Both the position numbers and the translations under genes were made by a program. This document shows positions 25,891 to 34,402 of a stretch of DNA of 64,000 nt, piece by piece. Source of the stretch: Paenimyroides marinum. GTDB taxonomy: Bacteria > Bacteroidota > Bacteroidia > Flavobacteriales > Flavobacteriaceae. Position 1 is the stretch's first letter. Each line of letters opens with the position of its first letter. Location of the stretch: assembly GCF_900108395.1 (NCBI RefSeq), contig NZ_FNXE01000007.1, positions 23,702-87,701 of the forward strand. The letters are read 5' to 3'. Below the pieces are notes generated by a model, which was given only the letters and a program-made list of their open reading frames with translations, had not been told where the DNA came from and did no database searches.

Positions 25891-26706
25891 ATGAGTTTAT
25901 TTAGAAAAGACCCTTTTGGATATATAATTTTTATAAAAAAATGGTTGATACGTTTGTTTGGTTTTCTAACTCATAGACGCTATCGCGGCTTTAATGAATT
26001 GGTTATAGAAGGATCTGAAATAATAAAGGATCTGCCCGATACAAATGTACTTTTTATATCAAATCATCAAACATATTTTGCAGATGTCGTGGCGATGTTT
26101 CACGTATTTAATGCCAGTTTAAAAGGTAGGGTTGATAGCATAAAAAATGTGTTTTACATCTGGAATCCCAAATTGAATATCTATTATGTAAGTGCTAAAG
26201 AAACCATGAAATCAGGGATATTACCAAGAATAATGGGCTATACCGGTGCAATAGCCGTGGAACGGACCTGGAGGGAAAAAGGCAAAGACATTACCGAGAA
26301 AAAAGCGGTTAACCCAAACGATACCCAAAATATAAAACGTGCGTTACAAGATGGTTGGGTCATTACTTTTCCGCAAGGAACCACTAAATCATTCAAGCCA
26401 GTACGCAAAGGTACAGCACATATTATAAAAGATTATAAACCCATTGTTGTACCCATTGTTATTGATGGTTTTCGTCGGTCGTTTGATAAAAAAGGACTTT
26501 GGTTAAAAAAGAAAGGTATTTTACAAACGTTTACCATTAAAGAACCCTTACAAATTGATTATGAAAACGAAAGTATAGACGAAATTGTAGAAAAAATAGA
26601 ATATGCCATTGAACAACATATATCATTCTTAAAAGTTATTCCTACCGATATTATAGAAAGTGATAAAAAATTGAATAAAGAACGTCAATTTCCGTTTGAT
26701 TATTGA
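25891..26706 (+). CDS. 1-acyl-sn-glycerol-3-phosphate acyltransferase-like (PlsC family)
   Basis: 271 residues from the ATG at 25891; a TTG at 25852 is less likely. Acyltransferase motif I reads SNHQTYFAD (H59...D65), so the spacing is HX5D and not the canonical HX4D. Motif III is FPQGTTK in place of FPEGT, and IVVPIVIDGFRRSF is motif IV. The N-terminal helix (IIFIKKWLIRLFGFL) is amphipathic and membrane-facing. The likely reaction is acylation of lysophosphatidic acid or another lysophospholipid at the cytoplasmic membrane. The gene follows the Nudix gene by 35 bases and ends before a hairpin. Confidence 0.82.
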   Translation: MSLFRKDPFGYIIFIKKWLIRLFGFLTHRRYRGFNELVIEGSEIIKDLPDTNVLFISNHQTYFADVVAMFHVFNASLKGRVDSIKNVFYIWNPKLNIYYVSAKETMKSGILPRIMGYTGAIAVERTWREKGKDITEKKAVNPNDTQNIKRALQDGWVITFPQGTTKSFKPVRKGTAHIIKDYKPIVVPIVIDGFRRSFDKKGLWLKKKGILQTFTIKEPLQIDYENESIDEIVEKIEYAIEQHISFLKVIPTDIIESDKKLNKERQFPFDY

Positions 26707-26711
26707 TAAAA

Positions 26712-26736
26712 AAGCTGTTATTACTAACAGCTTAAT
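26712..26736. terminator. Bidirectional terminator at the plsC/small-ORF junction
   Basis: AAGCTGTTA (26712-26720) pairs with TAACAGCTT (26725-26733), with T runs on both strands. The right arm overlaps the stop codon of the minus-strand small gene. Confidence 0.82.
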
Positions 26737-26848
26737 TTTTTTTGTCGTTTTTTGGTAGATATTCATTGGTTCTTTTTGCTGAGGTTAGTTTTTTATAACC
26801 AAATAAGACCAAAACAATAGCTGCCATTGCCAAATATACATACTGCAT
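26732..26848 (-). CDS. Predicted 38-residue single-span membrane protein
   Basis: A short frame with ATG at 26848 and TAA at 26734-26732. The product begins MQYVYLAMAAIVLVLFGYKK, a single membrane helix (about 3-18), and continues with a basic, polar tail (LTSAKRTNEYLPKNDKKN). Three signs favour a real gene: an exact TACATTTG promoter box ends 20 bases upstream of the start, the stop merges with a strong terminator, and the hydrophobic-then-basic pattern is typical of small membrane proteins. No family is recognised. The topology would be N-out/C-in by the positive-inside rule. Confidence 0.55.
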   Translation of the reverse strand: MQYVYLAMAAIVLVLFGYKKLTSAKRTNEYLPKNDKKN

Positions 26849-26867
26849 AATAAATGAATTTGATAAG

Positions 26868-26875
26868 CAAATGTA
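26868..26875 (-). promoter_or_regulatory. -7 box TACATTTG for the 38-residue protein
   Basis: Exact TAnnTTTG on the minus strand, 19 bases before the small ATG and 25 bases after the MFS stop codon. No TTG at 17-23 bp. Confidence 0.5.
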
Positions 26876-26900
26876 ATTATAATTTAAAAACAGTCTTTTC

Positions 26901-28121
26901 TTAATTTTTATTTTTTTGTAAGTTCATTAAAGCAGGGGTTAAAAAAGAACAAATTCCTGTTACTATTATTAAAAGACCTAAAATGATGAATGTACGATTA
27001 ATACCAATAAAATCAGCAATAATACCTGTAAACAGCAACCCGATAATTGATGGAAGGACAGAAAAGCTGTAATATAACGAAAACACTCTTCCTAACATAT
27101 TTGATTTTATTTCTTCCTGAATAATTGTTGTAAAACTGGCATTGTATAAAGAGGCTGAAATTCCGCCAATTGCTGTTAAAACAACAAAAAACGTAAAGTG
27201 ATTGTATGAAAGCCATCCCGACCACGCAAAAGTCAATCCAATAACAATATGCATTAAATTAATAATGATTACTTTATTGATTTTGGTTTTCCAAATGCCT
27301 AATAAACCACCACCAATCAACATTCCAACGCCCCAAATAATTTCAATGACACTGATTTCAAATTTATCGCCTTTAAAATGATTGATCGTTAATAGCGGGA
27401 AAAGAACCGCTACGGGCATTATGCAGAATAATCCGATAATTGAATATAAAAATAGAAAAGACAATCCTTTATTAAAAGAAATTTCTCTAAATGCGGTTCT
27501 CATATCGTTCCATATATGTGAAAAACCGGATGCTTTTTCTTCTGGTTTAGGATTGGGAATATGAATAAATAAAAGCGAAATAATCGCAAAAAGTGCTCCC
27601 AGAATATCTAACAGCAAAACATTTCCTATGGATAACATTCCAATTGCAAAAGCCCCTAATGCAGGTCCGGCTATTCCGGAAACCGATTGAATAATCTGAT
27701 TGATACCGGCTATTCGCAATAATTCTGATTGTGGTGCCAAAAGCGGAATGGAAGCCTGCATTGCCGGCATGTGGAAAGCAGAACCTACTGATCTTAATCC
27801 CAACATTACATATATTAATAGCAAACTTTCATAACCAAAATAAAAACTTAAAGACATACATAAGGTGCAAACAGCAACAAAGCCATCAGCAAAAATCATT
27901 GTTCTTTTTCGGTTCCATCTATCAATATAAACGCCGGCAAATGGCCCGATTAAAGCTTGTGGTAAAAGTGCGGCTATTGCAGAAAAAGCCAGAACTTCTG
28001 TCGATCCCGTTTTTAAGCTTAACCAGATAATTATGGCAAAATTTACTGCTGAACTACTGATTAAAGATATAAATTGCCCCGTCCATAAAATGGTAAACTT
28101 CCTTTTCCAGTTATTGTCCAT
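26901..28121 (-). CDS. MFS transporter, drug/siderophore exporter-like
   Basis: 406 residues with 12 predicted membrane spans, typical of the EntS-like MFS_3 group. The loop 2-3 motif is GVYIDRWNRKRTMIFADG (the family's GxxxDRxxRRx motif). Later spans include GVGMLIGGGLLGIW and GRVFSLYYSFSVLPSIIGLLFTGIIADFIG. It is likely a proton-driven efflux protein in the cytoplasmic membrane; the substrate is unknown. Its promoter carries a palindrome (28157-28174), suggesting control by a dimeric repressor. The operator overlaps the 3' end of the upstream histidine kinase gene. Confidence 0.88.
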   Translation of the reverse strand: MDNNWKRKFTILWTGQFISLISSSAVNFAIIIWLSLKTGSTEVLAFSAIAALLPQALIGPFAGVYIDRWNRKRTMIFADGFVAVCTLCMSLSFYFGYESLLLIYVMLGLRSVGSAFHMPAMQASIPLLAPQSELLRIAGINQIIQSVSGIAGPALGAFAIGMLSIGNVLLLDILGALFAIISLLFIHIPNPKPEEKASGFSHIWNDMRTAFREISFNKGLSFLFLYSIIGLFCIMPVAVLFPLLTINHFKGDKFEISVIEIIWGVGMLIGGGLLGIWKTKINKVIIINLMHIVIGLTFAWSGWLSYNHFTFFVVLTAIGGISASLYNASFTTIIQEEIKSNMLGRVFSLYYSFSVLPSIIGLLFTGIIADFIGINRTFIILGLLIIVTGICSFLTPALMNLQKNKN

Positions 28122-28147
28122 AAAGTATAAGTGTTTTGTATTTGTTG

Positions 28148-28155
28148 CAAAAGTA
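28148..28155 (-). promoter_or_regulatory. -7 box TACTTTTG for the MFS exporter
   Basis: Exact TAnnTTTG on the minus strand, 26 bases before the ATG. No clear -33 TTG; that position is taken by an inverted repeat. Confidence 0.6.
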
Positions 28156-28156
28156 G

Positions 28157-28174
28157 TAATTACTTATGTAATTA
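28157..28174. promoter_or_regulatory. Candidate operator: 7-4-7 inverted repeat over the MFS promoter
   Basis: TAATTAC-TTAT-GTAATTA is a perfect 18-bp inverted repeat. It begins one base upstream of the -7 box of the MFS gene, so it covers the core promoter spacer and -33 area. Size and position suit a MarR- or TetR-type repressor. It overlaps the last codons and stop of the histidine kinase gene. It has no GC-rich stem, so a terminator role is unlikely. Confidence 0.5.
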
Positions 28175-30620
28175 TTTTCTGTATTTCTTGGACGATTGCA
28201 GGCGTTCTATCAGCTATTAAATCAATAACTTGTTCTATTTTGGTTGTTGGAAGTGTTTCAACGTTTTGTTCTAAAAGCACTAATTTTTCTACTATTTCTA
28301 TGATTTGTAACTGGCGGAACATGGGCAGCATTTTGTGTGCTGTTTGTTTTATTTGCTCAATATTATTGTTTTTTAAAGCATTTTGTAATTGATCTACATC
28401 GGTTCTGGCACTTGTAAAAAAGGTGTCTAAAATTTGTTTTATGGCTTCGTTATCGTTTTCTAATAGATTAAATAAATCAGTTAAATCAAAATTGGCGTGT
28501 TTTAATTCTAACGAAGTATTTTTTTTGGGTAATGCCACAGATTTATCAGGATTTTTAATGCGTAAAAGTTTATAAATATTATTGTACAAAGTGTTAATAT
28601 TTATTGGTTTACTCATATAAAAATTAAAACCTAAATTTTTGTATTCGTACTCGTCAAAGTCAATTTTTCCGGTTAAGGCAATGACAGGAATGTCTTTATA
28701 ATTTTCTAACGACCGAATGTCTTTTATCACTTTAATACCGCTATAGAAAGGCATTTGCATATCTGTAATGACTAAATTATATTGTTCTTGCTGCAAAATT
28801 TCTTTTACGTTATTTCCGTTTTCAACTGTGGTTAACTTTTTTACTTTATTGCCTAAAATTTCTTCAATTAATTTTAATTGTAAAAGATCATCGTCTATAA
28901 CTAAAATCTTTTTGTTCTGTAATTTTCGGGCATTGTCATAAGCATAACCGGCAACTTGTTCATCAATGGATTTTTCTTCAAAAGGAGCTAAAGGTATGGT
29001 AATGTAAAAAATGGTTCCTTTACCAAATTCACTTTCAAACGAAATATTTCCTTTTAAGAGATTAATTAATCGTTTGGTGATGTTCAAGCCTAATCCTGAA
29101 CCACCATAATTTCCTTCTTTATCATCGTGTACCTGAACAAATTCTGCAAACAGCGTGTCTTTATCTTCTACTTTAATTCCAATTCCGGTATCAATCACTG
29201 TGATTTTTGCTTGATTGTTTTCTAATTTGGCATCGATTGTAACACTACCTTTATGCGTAAATTTTATGGCATTTGAAATTACGTTCGTCAAAATCTGTTG
29301 AATTCTGTACGCGTCGGAATTAAAATTTGAATTTAATTTGGGATCTATCGTAAAAGTTAAATCAACATTTTTTCTTTCAGCACTATTTTTTAGATTGATA
29401 AGGATATTTTCGAGTAATTCACTAAAGTTAAACTTTCCTTTTTTGATTTTTATCTTATTATATTCAAGGTTTGAAAAAAGCGATAAATCATCAACCATTT
29501 TTTTGATGTATTGGGTTGAATGTATAATGTGTTTTAAAAATTCTTTTTGTTTTGCTGTTTTAAGCAAATTTTGCAGTAATGAAGAAAAACCCATCAATGA
29601 ATTAATCGGCGAAACCATATCGTGCGAAATAGTTGCCATAAAAAAGCTTTTTTGCTTGATTAAATCTTGCATGTCTTTGTTTAGCTTTTCTAATTTTTGT
29701 TTATTTCGCACTGATTTATTCAAATCTCGTAAGATTATAAAACCAAAAATCAAAGCAATAATTGATATAACAATGCCAATATTGGCGATGTTTTGACTTA
29801 CATCATCTATTTTTCCTTTTGACTCTTCATATTTTAAAGCAGCGTTTTTAAGAATGATTTTTTCAACCTCTATTAAAATCTCGCGTAGTTCATTAGTAAG
29901 TGTTTGGTTGCGTTTTATAAGTAATTTTTCTTTTACATAAGAATCTCTTAATAATTTGCTTTGGGTGTTACGTGCGTTTAATAAAACCGTTTCAGTAGCT
30001 TTGTTTAAGCTGTCTAAATATTTTTTTTGCTGGGCTACAACTTTTTCATTTTCTCTTTGCAAACGTTTCTGCTGTTGTTTGGTACGGTTGGTTGTTAGTT
30101 TTCCCCACCAATCTAATTTATCAGCTACTGTATCAATCTCTACTGTGTTTTCTTTAATGGTAGATTGTATTTCATTAATTTCAGATTTTGCATTTTCATA
30201 TACGTTAAACCGGGCGTATTTTGACTGTACATCTAAAACCTGATCAAACGTCAATGTTTTTAAATTAATTAAGTCAATAATTGTGTCTAATTTATTTTTT
30301 AAATAATCATCTTGCTCTAATTCATTTTCTTTGAATGATTCAATCTTTTTAATTAAAGAATCTGACTGGCTGTGGTATTCCTTTGCATCAGATTTGTTGT
30401 AAGAAAGCAATGCCAATCTGCCAATATTTTCAGTAGCGTATAAATCACTTATAATACCGCTTAACTGAATAACTTTTGTGTTTTCGGTTGAAATATCTTC
30501 TTTAGAAACATTTAAGCTTTTGACTTCTTGCAGGATATAAAAAATTGATAGCGAAAAGATGGCAATTAACAATATATAGCCTAAGGTTAGTTTTATTCTG
30601 AGGTTTTGATCGGTCTTCAT
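28164..30620 (-). CDS. Hybrid sensor histidine kinase with receiver and Hpt domains
   Basis: 818 residues from the ATG at 30620; a TTG two codons earlier is unlikely. TM1 (about 10-30) and TM2 (about 279-297) enclose a helical periplasmic sensor. After TM2 come HisKA with SHDMVSPINS (H333), HATPase_c with NVISNAIKF (N446/N450), DTGIGI and GGSGLGLNI, then a receiver (DDD near 576-578, LVITDMQMP with D620, SKP lysine near 671). A C-terminal Hpt-like helix bundle ends the chain (QTAHKML, H762). The order gives His-Asp-His relay inside one chain, so a separate response regulator must be the output; none is encoded in this window. The ligand is unknown. Confidence 0.92.
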   Translation of the reverse strand: MKTDQNLRIKLTLGYILLIAIFSLSIFYILQEVKSLNVSKEDISTENTKVIQLSGIISDLYATENIGRLALLSYNKSDAKEYHSQSDSLIKKIESFKENELEQDDYLKNKLDTIIDLINLKTLTFDQVLDVQSKYARFNVYENAKSEINEIQSTIKENTVEIDTVADKLDWWGKLTTNRTKQQQKRLQRENEKVVAQQKKYLDSLNKATETVLLNARNTQSKLLRDSYVKEKLLIKRNQTLTNELREILIEVEKIILKNAALKYEESKGKIDDVSQNIANIGIVISIIALIFGFIILRDLNKSVRNKQKLEKLNKDMQDLIKQKSFFMATISHDMVSPINSLMGFSSLLQNLLKTAKQKEFLKHIIHSTQYIKKMVDDLSLFSNLEYNKIKIKKGKFNFSELLENILINLKNSAERKNVDLTFTIDPKLNSNFNSDAYRIQQILTNVISNAIKFTHKGSVTIDAKLENNQAKITVIDTGIGIKVEDKDTLFAEFVQVHDDKEGNYGGSGLGLNITKRLINLLKGNISFESEFGKGTIFYITIPLAPFEEKSIDEQVAGYAYDNARKLQNKKILVIDDDLLQLKLIEEILGNKVKKLTTVENGNNVKEILQQEQYNLVITDMQMPFYSGIKVIKDIRSLENYKDIPVIALTGKIDFDEYEYKNLGFNFYMSKPININTLYNNIYKLLRIKNPDKSVALPKKNTSLELKHANFDLTDLFNLLENDNEAIKQILDTFFTSARTDVDQLQNALKNNNIEQIKQTAHKMLPMFRQLQIIEIVEKLVLLEQNVETLPTTKIEQVIDLIADRTPAIVQEIQKIIT

Positions 30621-30641
30621 GTTCAATTTTTTAATAAAAAT

Positions 30642-30674
30642 AAAAAAGACTATCTAAAAAGACAGTCTTTTTTT
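30642..30674 (-). terminator. Terminator after the acyl-CoA dehydrogenase gene
   Basis: AAAAAAGACT (30642-30651) pairs with AGTCTTTTTT (30664-30673), and the loop side extends by three more pairs after one mismatch. Confidence 0.78.
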
Positions 30675-30695
30675 ACAGATATTTTAAAATTACAT

Positions 30696-31835
30696 TTATT
30701 TTGCAATTCCTCGTGAAATTACAATTTTTTGAATTTCAGATGTACCTTCATAAATTTGAGTAATTTTTGCATCACGCATCATACGTTCTACATGGTATTC
30801 GCTCACATAACCATTACCACCGTGAATTTGAACCGCTTCAATTGTGGTATCCATTGCTGTTTTTGATGCAAACAATTTAGCCATTGCACCAGAAATAGAA
30901 ATGTCTTCTCCGTTATCTTTTTCGGCAGCGGCTTTAAAACACAACATACGTGCAGCAGTAATGTTCACAGCCATATCTGCTAATTTAAAAGCAACAGCCT
31001 GGTGGTTAATAATTTCGGTTTTAAACGCTTTGCGTTCTTTAGCATATTTTAGTGCCAATTCGTAAGCTCCTTGTGCAATTCCTAATGCCTGAGAGGCAAT
31101 ACCGATGCGTCCGCCGTTTAAAACATTCATTGCAAATGCAAAACCAAATCCGTCTTCGCCAATTCTATTTTCTTTAGGAACTTTAACATCAGTGAACATT
31201 AAAGAATGTGTATCACTTCCGCGGATTCCCATTTTTTTCTCTTTTGGACCAATTTCAAATCCTGCCCATCCTTTTTCAACAATAAAAGCATTGATGCCTT
31301 TGTGTCCTTTTTCAACATCGGTCTGTGCAATTACTAAATAAGTAGATGCCGTGCTACCGTTTGTGATCCAGTTTTTTGTACCGTTCAATAAATAGTAGTC
31401 GCCCATATCAATCGCTGTGGTTTTTTGCGATGTAGCGTCAGAACCTGCTTCTGGCTCCGATAAACAAAAAGCACCAATTACTTCTCCTTTTGCCAAAGGA
31501 ACTAAATATTTTTGTTTTTGCTCTTCTGAACAATATTTTTCCATTCCCGCACAAACCAACGAGTTGTTAACAGACATAACAACCGCAGCCGATGCATCAA
31601 CTTTAGCAATTTCTTCCATTGCCAAAACATACGAAACGCTGTCTAAACCAGCACCACCATATTTTGGGTCAACCATCATTCCTAAAAATCCAAGCTCACC
31701 CATTTTTTTCACTGCATCGGCAGGAAATTTAGAGTGCTCATCACGTTCAATAACTCCGGGTAACAATTCAGTTTGAGCGAAATCGCGAGCCGCTTGTTGA
31801 ATCATCAATTGCTCTTCAGTTAATTTAAAATCCAT
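30696..31835 (-). CDS. Acyl-CoA dehydrogenase (short-chain type)
   Basis: 379 residues, normal for a soluble homotetrameric enzyme. It contains AFCLSEPEAGSDA (FAD/substrate contact), NGTKNWITNGSTA, RIGIASQALGIAQGAYE, and QIHGGNGYVSEY. Near the C-terminus YEGTSEIQK carries the catalytic glutamate position of butyryl-CoA-type dehydrogenases. It oxidises acyl-CoA to trans-2-enoyl-CoA, passing electrons to ETF, in fatty-acid or branched-chain amino-acid breakdown. It has its own strong promoter and terminator, so it is a single-gene unit. Chain-length preference cannot be read from sequence alone. Confidence 0.93.
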   Translation of the reverse strand: MDFKLTEEQLMIQQAARDFAQTELLPGVIERDEHSKFPADAVKKMGELGFLGMMVDPKYGGAGLDSVSYVLAMEEIAKVDASAAVVMSVNNSLVCAGMEKYCSEEQKQKYLVPLAKGEVIGAFCLSEPEAGSDATSQKTTAIDMGDYYLLNGTKNWITNGSTASTYLVIAQTDVEKGHKGINAFIVEKGWAGFEIGPKEKKMGIRGSDTHSLMFTDVKVPKENRIGEDGFGFAFAMNVLNGGRIGIASQALGIAQGAYELALKYAKERKAFKTEIINHQAVAFKLADMAVNITAARMLCFKAAAEKDNGEDISISGAMAKLFASKTAMDTTIEAVQIHGGNGYVSEYHVERMMRDAKITQIYEGTSEIQKIVISRGIAK

Positions 31836-31874
31836 TCTATGTAATATAATTTAAAAATCATTAATTTTAAAGCC

Positions 31875-31905
31875 CAAATATAGTTGAATATTGCTAAATT
31901 TTCAA
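31875..31905 (-). promoter_or_regulatory. Acyl-CoA dehydrogenase promoter: TTG-N20-TATATTTG
   Basis: On the minus strand a -33 TTG (31905-31903) and -7 box TATATTTG (31882-31875) are separated by 20 bp. The ATG is 39 bases downstream. Confidence 0.75.
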
Positions 31906-31932
31906 AAATATATTTATTTTTAATTTTATACG

Positions 31933-33009
31933 ATGAAAAAATTTAAGGTACTTGGCATAATGTCTGGCACTTCGCTTGACGGAATTGACTGTGCAGTGGT
32001 AGAATTTTCTTTGGAAAATAATGTGTGGAATTTTAGTTTCGTTTCAGGAAAAACCGTTCCTTACACCAATCAATGGTACGCTAAATTACAAAATGCCATT
32101 TATCTATCAGAATCTGATTTACATCTTTTAAATATCGAATATACTTATTTCTTGGGCGAATTACTCAATAATTTTGTAGTTGAAAATCATTTAACTGATT
32201 TAGATTTTATTGCTTCGCACGGACACACGGTTTTACATCAACCCGAAAAAGGAATTACGTTGCAAATAGGTAATTTACCCATAATTTCTGATATGTTGTC
32301 ACTACCTTTTGTGTGCGATTTTCGTGTGCAGGACGTTGCTCTGGGCGGACAAGGAGCGCCGTTGGTCCCCATTGGCGACCGTTTACTTTTTTCAGAGTTT
32401 GATTATTGCCTGAATTTAGGCGGATTTTCGAATATATCTTTTGAAGAAAACAATGAACGAATCGCTTTTGATATTTGTCCGGTAAACACCTTGTTAAATC
32501 ATTTTGCTAAACAATTGGGTAAAGATTTTGATGAAGGCGGAAATTTCGCCCAGTCAGGAACCGTTCATCAACAGTTGTTTAATACATTGAACAAACTTTC
32601 GTTTTACAATCAGCAAGGTCCAAAATCATTGGGAATAGAACAAGTAAACACTGTTTATCTGCCATTAATTGAAAAATTTCAATTATCTGCACAAGATCAT
32701 TTAACAACTGTAACAGAACATATTGCTTATCAAATTGCATCGGTTTTAAAAATTAAAGATTCAAAATTATTGGTTACCGGTGGCGGTGCTTTTAATGAAT
32801 ATCTTATTAATAGATTGAGATTTCACGCACCAAACACAACAGTTGTCTTGACAACTAAAGAACTTATAGAATTTAAAGAAGCAATTATTTTTGCTTTTCT
32901 GGGCGTATTGCGTGTTACAAACACCAACAATGTGCTAAGCACCGTTACGGGAGCATCAAAAGATCATTGTTCGGGTAATATTTTTAACGAGGAATTATTA
33001 AAGAAGTAA
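31933..33009 (+). CDS. anmK: Anhydro-N-acetylmuramic acid kinase
   Basis: 358 residues, typical length. The N-terminal ATPase loop GIMSGTSLDGIDCA is diagnostic, and IASHGHTVLHQPEKG, LPFVCDFRVQDVALGGQGAPLVPIGD and LVTGGGAFNEYL follow in family order. It hydrolyses the 1,6-anhydro bond and phosphorylates anhydro-MurNAc to MurNAc-6-phosphate for cell-wall recycling. No murQ or other recycling gene sits beside it here. It is followed by the amino-acid dehydrogenase, which has its own promoter. Confidence 0.95.
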   Translation: MKKFKVLGIMSGTSLDGIDCAVVEFSLENNVWNFSFVSGKTVPYTNQWYAKLQNAIYLSESDLHLLNIEYTYFLGELLNNFVVENHLTDLDFIASHGHTVLHQPEKGITLQIGNLPIISDMLSLPFVCDFRVQDVALGGQGAPLVPIGDRLLFSEFDYCLNLGGFSNISFEENNERIAFDICPVNTLLNHFAKQLGKDFDEGGNFAQSGTVHQQLFNTLNKLSFYNQQGPKSLGIEQVNTVYLPLIEKFQLSAQDHLTTVTEHIAYQIASVLKIKDSKLLVTGGGAFNEYLINRLRFHAPNTTVVLTTKELIEFKEAIIFAFLGVLRVTNTNNVLSTVTGASKDHCSGNIFNEELLKK

Positions 33010-33041
33010 TTGCTAAATTGATTAGTAATGAATTATATTTG
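33010..33041 (+). promoter_or_regulatory. Promoter TTG-N21-TATATTTG for the amino-acid dehydrogenase
   Basis: TTG at 33010-33012 and TATATTTG at 33034-33041, 21 bp apart; the ATG is at 33069. The -33 element directly follows the anmK stop codon. Confidence 0.75.
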
Positions 33042-33068
33042 TGGGGAAAATAAAAAGTAATCAATATA

Positions 33069-34295
33069 ATGAAAGATTTATTAAAAAAGTTCGAAGATAA
33101 AAAACCTGAAGTTGTTTTTCATTGGTCTGATTCTGAAACAGAAGCAGAAGGATGGACAGTAATTAATTCATTACGTGGCGGTGCTGCCGGTGGTGGTACA
33201 CGTATGCGTAAAGGATTGGATATGAATGAGGTTTTGTCTTTGGCTAAAACAATGGAAGTGAAATTTACGGTTGCCGGTCCGGCTATTGGCGGAGCAAAAT
33301 CGGGAATTAACTTCGATCCTGCAGACCCGCGTAAAGAAGGTGTTTTACGTCGTTGGTACAAAGCAGTTTTTCCTTTATTAAAAAATTATTACGGAACAGG
33401 TGGCGATTTAAATGTTGATGAAATTCACGAAGTAATCCCAATGACTGAAGACTGCGGTTTATGGCATCCGCAAGAGGGAGTTTTCAACGGACATTTTAAA
33501 CCAACCGAAGCTGAAAAAATTAACCGCGTAGGTCAGCTGCGTCAAGGAGTATTAATGGAAGTTGTTGATACCAACTATACACCCGATGTTTCTAAAAAAA
33601 TAAAAGTAGCCGATTTAATTACAGGTTACGGCGTTGCCGAAGCCGTACGTCATTTCTATGATATTTACGGTGGAAATGTTGCCGGTAAAAAAGTAATTGT
33701 TCAAGGATTTGGAAACGTAGGTGCAGCAGCAGCTTACTATTTTGCCCAAATGGGTGCTAAAGTAGTTGGTATTATTGACCGCGATGGAGGTATTATGAAT
33801 TCTGAAGGATATTCGTTTGAAGAAATCAAAGAGTTGTTCTTAAACAAAAACGGAAACACTTTAGTAGCAGATAACATGATTCCTTTTGCAGAAATCAACG
33901 AGAAAATCTGGTCAATGGGTGCCGAGGTTTTTGCGCCGTGTGCTGCTTCTCGTTTAATTCAAAAAGATCAGGTTGATGCAATGATTGGTTCTGGTTTAGA
34001 AGTTATTTCTTGCGGAGCAAATGTGCCGTTTGCAGATAAAGAAATCTTCTTTGGACCCATTATGGAGTATGTAGATTCTAAAATCAGCTTAATTCCAGAC
34101 TTTATTTCAAACTGCGGTATGGCGCGCGTTTTTGCATATTTTATGGAAAACAGAGTTCCAATGAACGATACCAAAGTTTTCGAAGATACATCAAGTACCA
34201 TTAAAAAAGCATTGGAAAAAGCACATTCTTTAAATGCAGCTAAAACAAACGTTTCGGCAGCAGCTTTTGAAAATGCTTTAAAACAATTGGTATAA
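33069..34295 (+). CDS. Glu/Leu/Phe/Val dehydrogenase
   Basis: 408 residues. The substrate domain has LRGGAAGGGTRMRKG, the catalytic lysine segment GPAIGGAKSGINFDP and GTGGDLNVDEIHEVIPMT. The NAD(P)-binding Rossmann domain starts at VIVQGFGNVGAAAAYYFAQMG and has an acidic IIDRDGG end that favours NAD+. It interconverts an amino acid and its 2-oxo acid with ammonia. Glutamate and leucine dehydrogenases share these motifs and the length lies between them, so the substrate is left open. It has its own promoter and a strong terminator. Confidence 0.88.
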   Translation: MKDLLKKFEDKKPEVVFHWSDSETEAEGWTVINSLRGGAAGGGTRMRKGLDMNEVLSLAKTMEVKFTVAGPAIGGAKSGINFDPADPRKEGVLRRWYKAVFPLLKNYYGTGGDLNVDEIHEVIPMTEDCGLWHPQEGVFNGHFKPTEAEKINRVGQLRQGVLMEVVDTNYTPDVSKKIKVADLITGYGVAEAVRHFYDIYGGNVAGKKVIVQGFGNVGAAAAYYFAQMGAKVVGIIDRDGGIMNSEGYSFEEIKELFLNKNGNTLVADNMIPFAEINEKIWSMGAEVFAPCAASRLIQKDQVDAMIGSGLEVISCGANVPFADKEIFFGPIMEYVDSKISLIPDFISNCGMARVFAYFMENRVPMNDTKVFEDTSSTIKKALEKAHSLNAAKTNVSAAAFENALKQLV

Positions 34296-34313
34296 TTTAG
34301 AGCATATTCAATG

Positions 34314-34344
34314 AAAAAAGCAAGTAGAAATACTTGCTTTTTTT
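34314..34344 (+). terminator. Terminator after the amino-acid dehydrogenase
   Basis: AAAAAAGCAAGTA (34314-34326) pairs with TACTTGCTTTTTT (34331-34343) around GAAA, a stable tetraloop. Confidence 0.88.
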
Positions 34345-34402
34345 GTGAAAATAAATACATTAAATGTATATTTACCTAAAATTTAAGCTTTATTAAAAGT
34401 AT

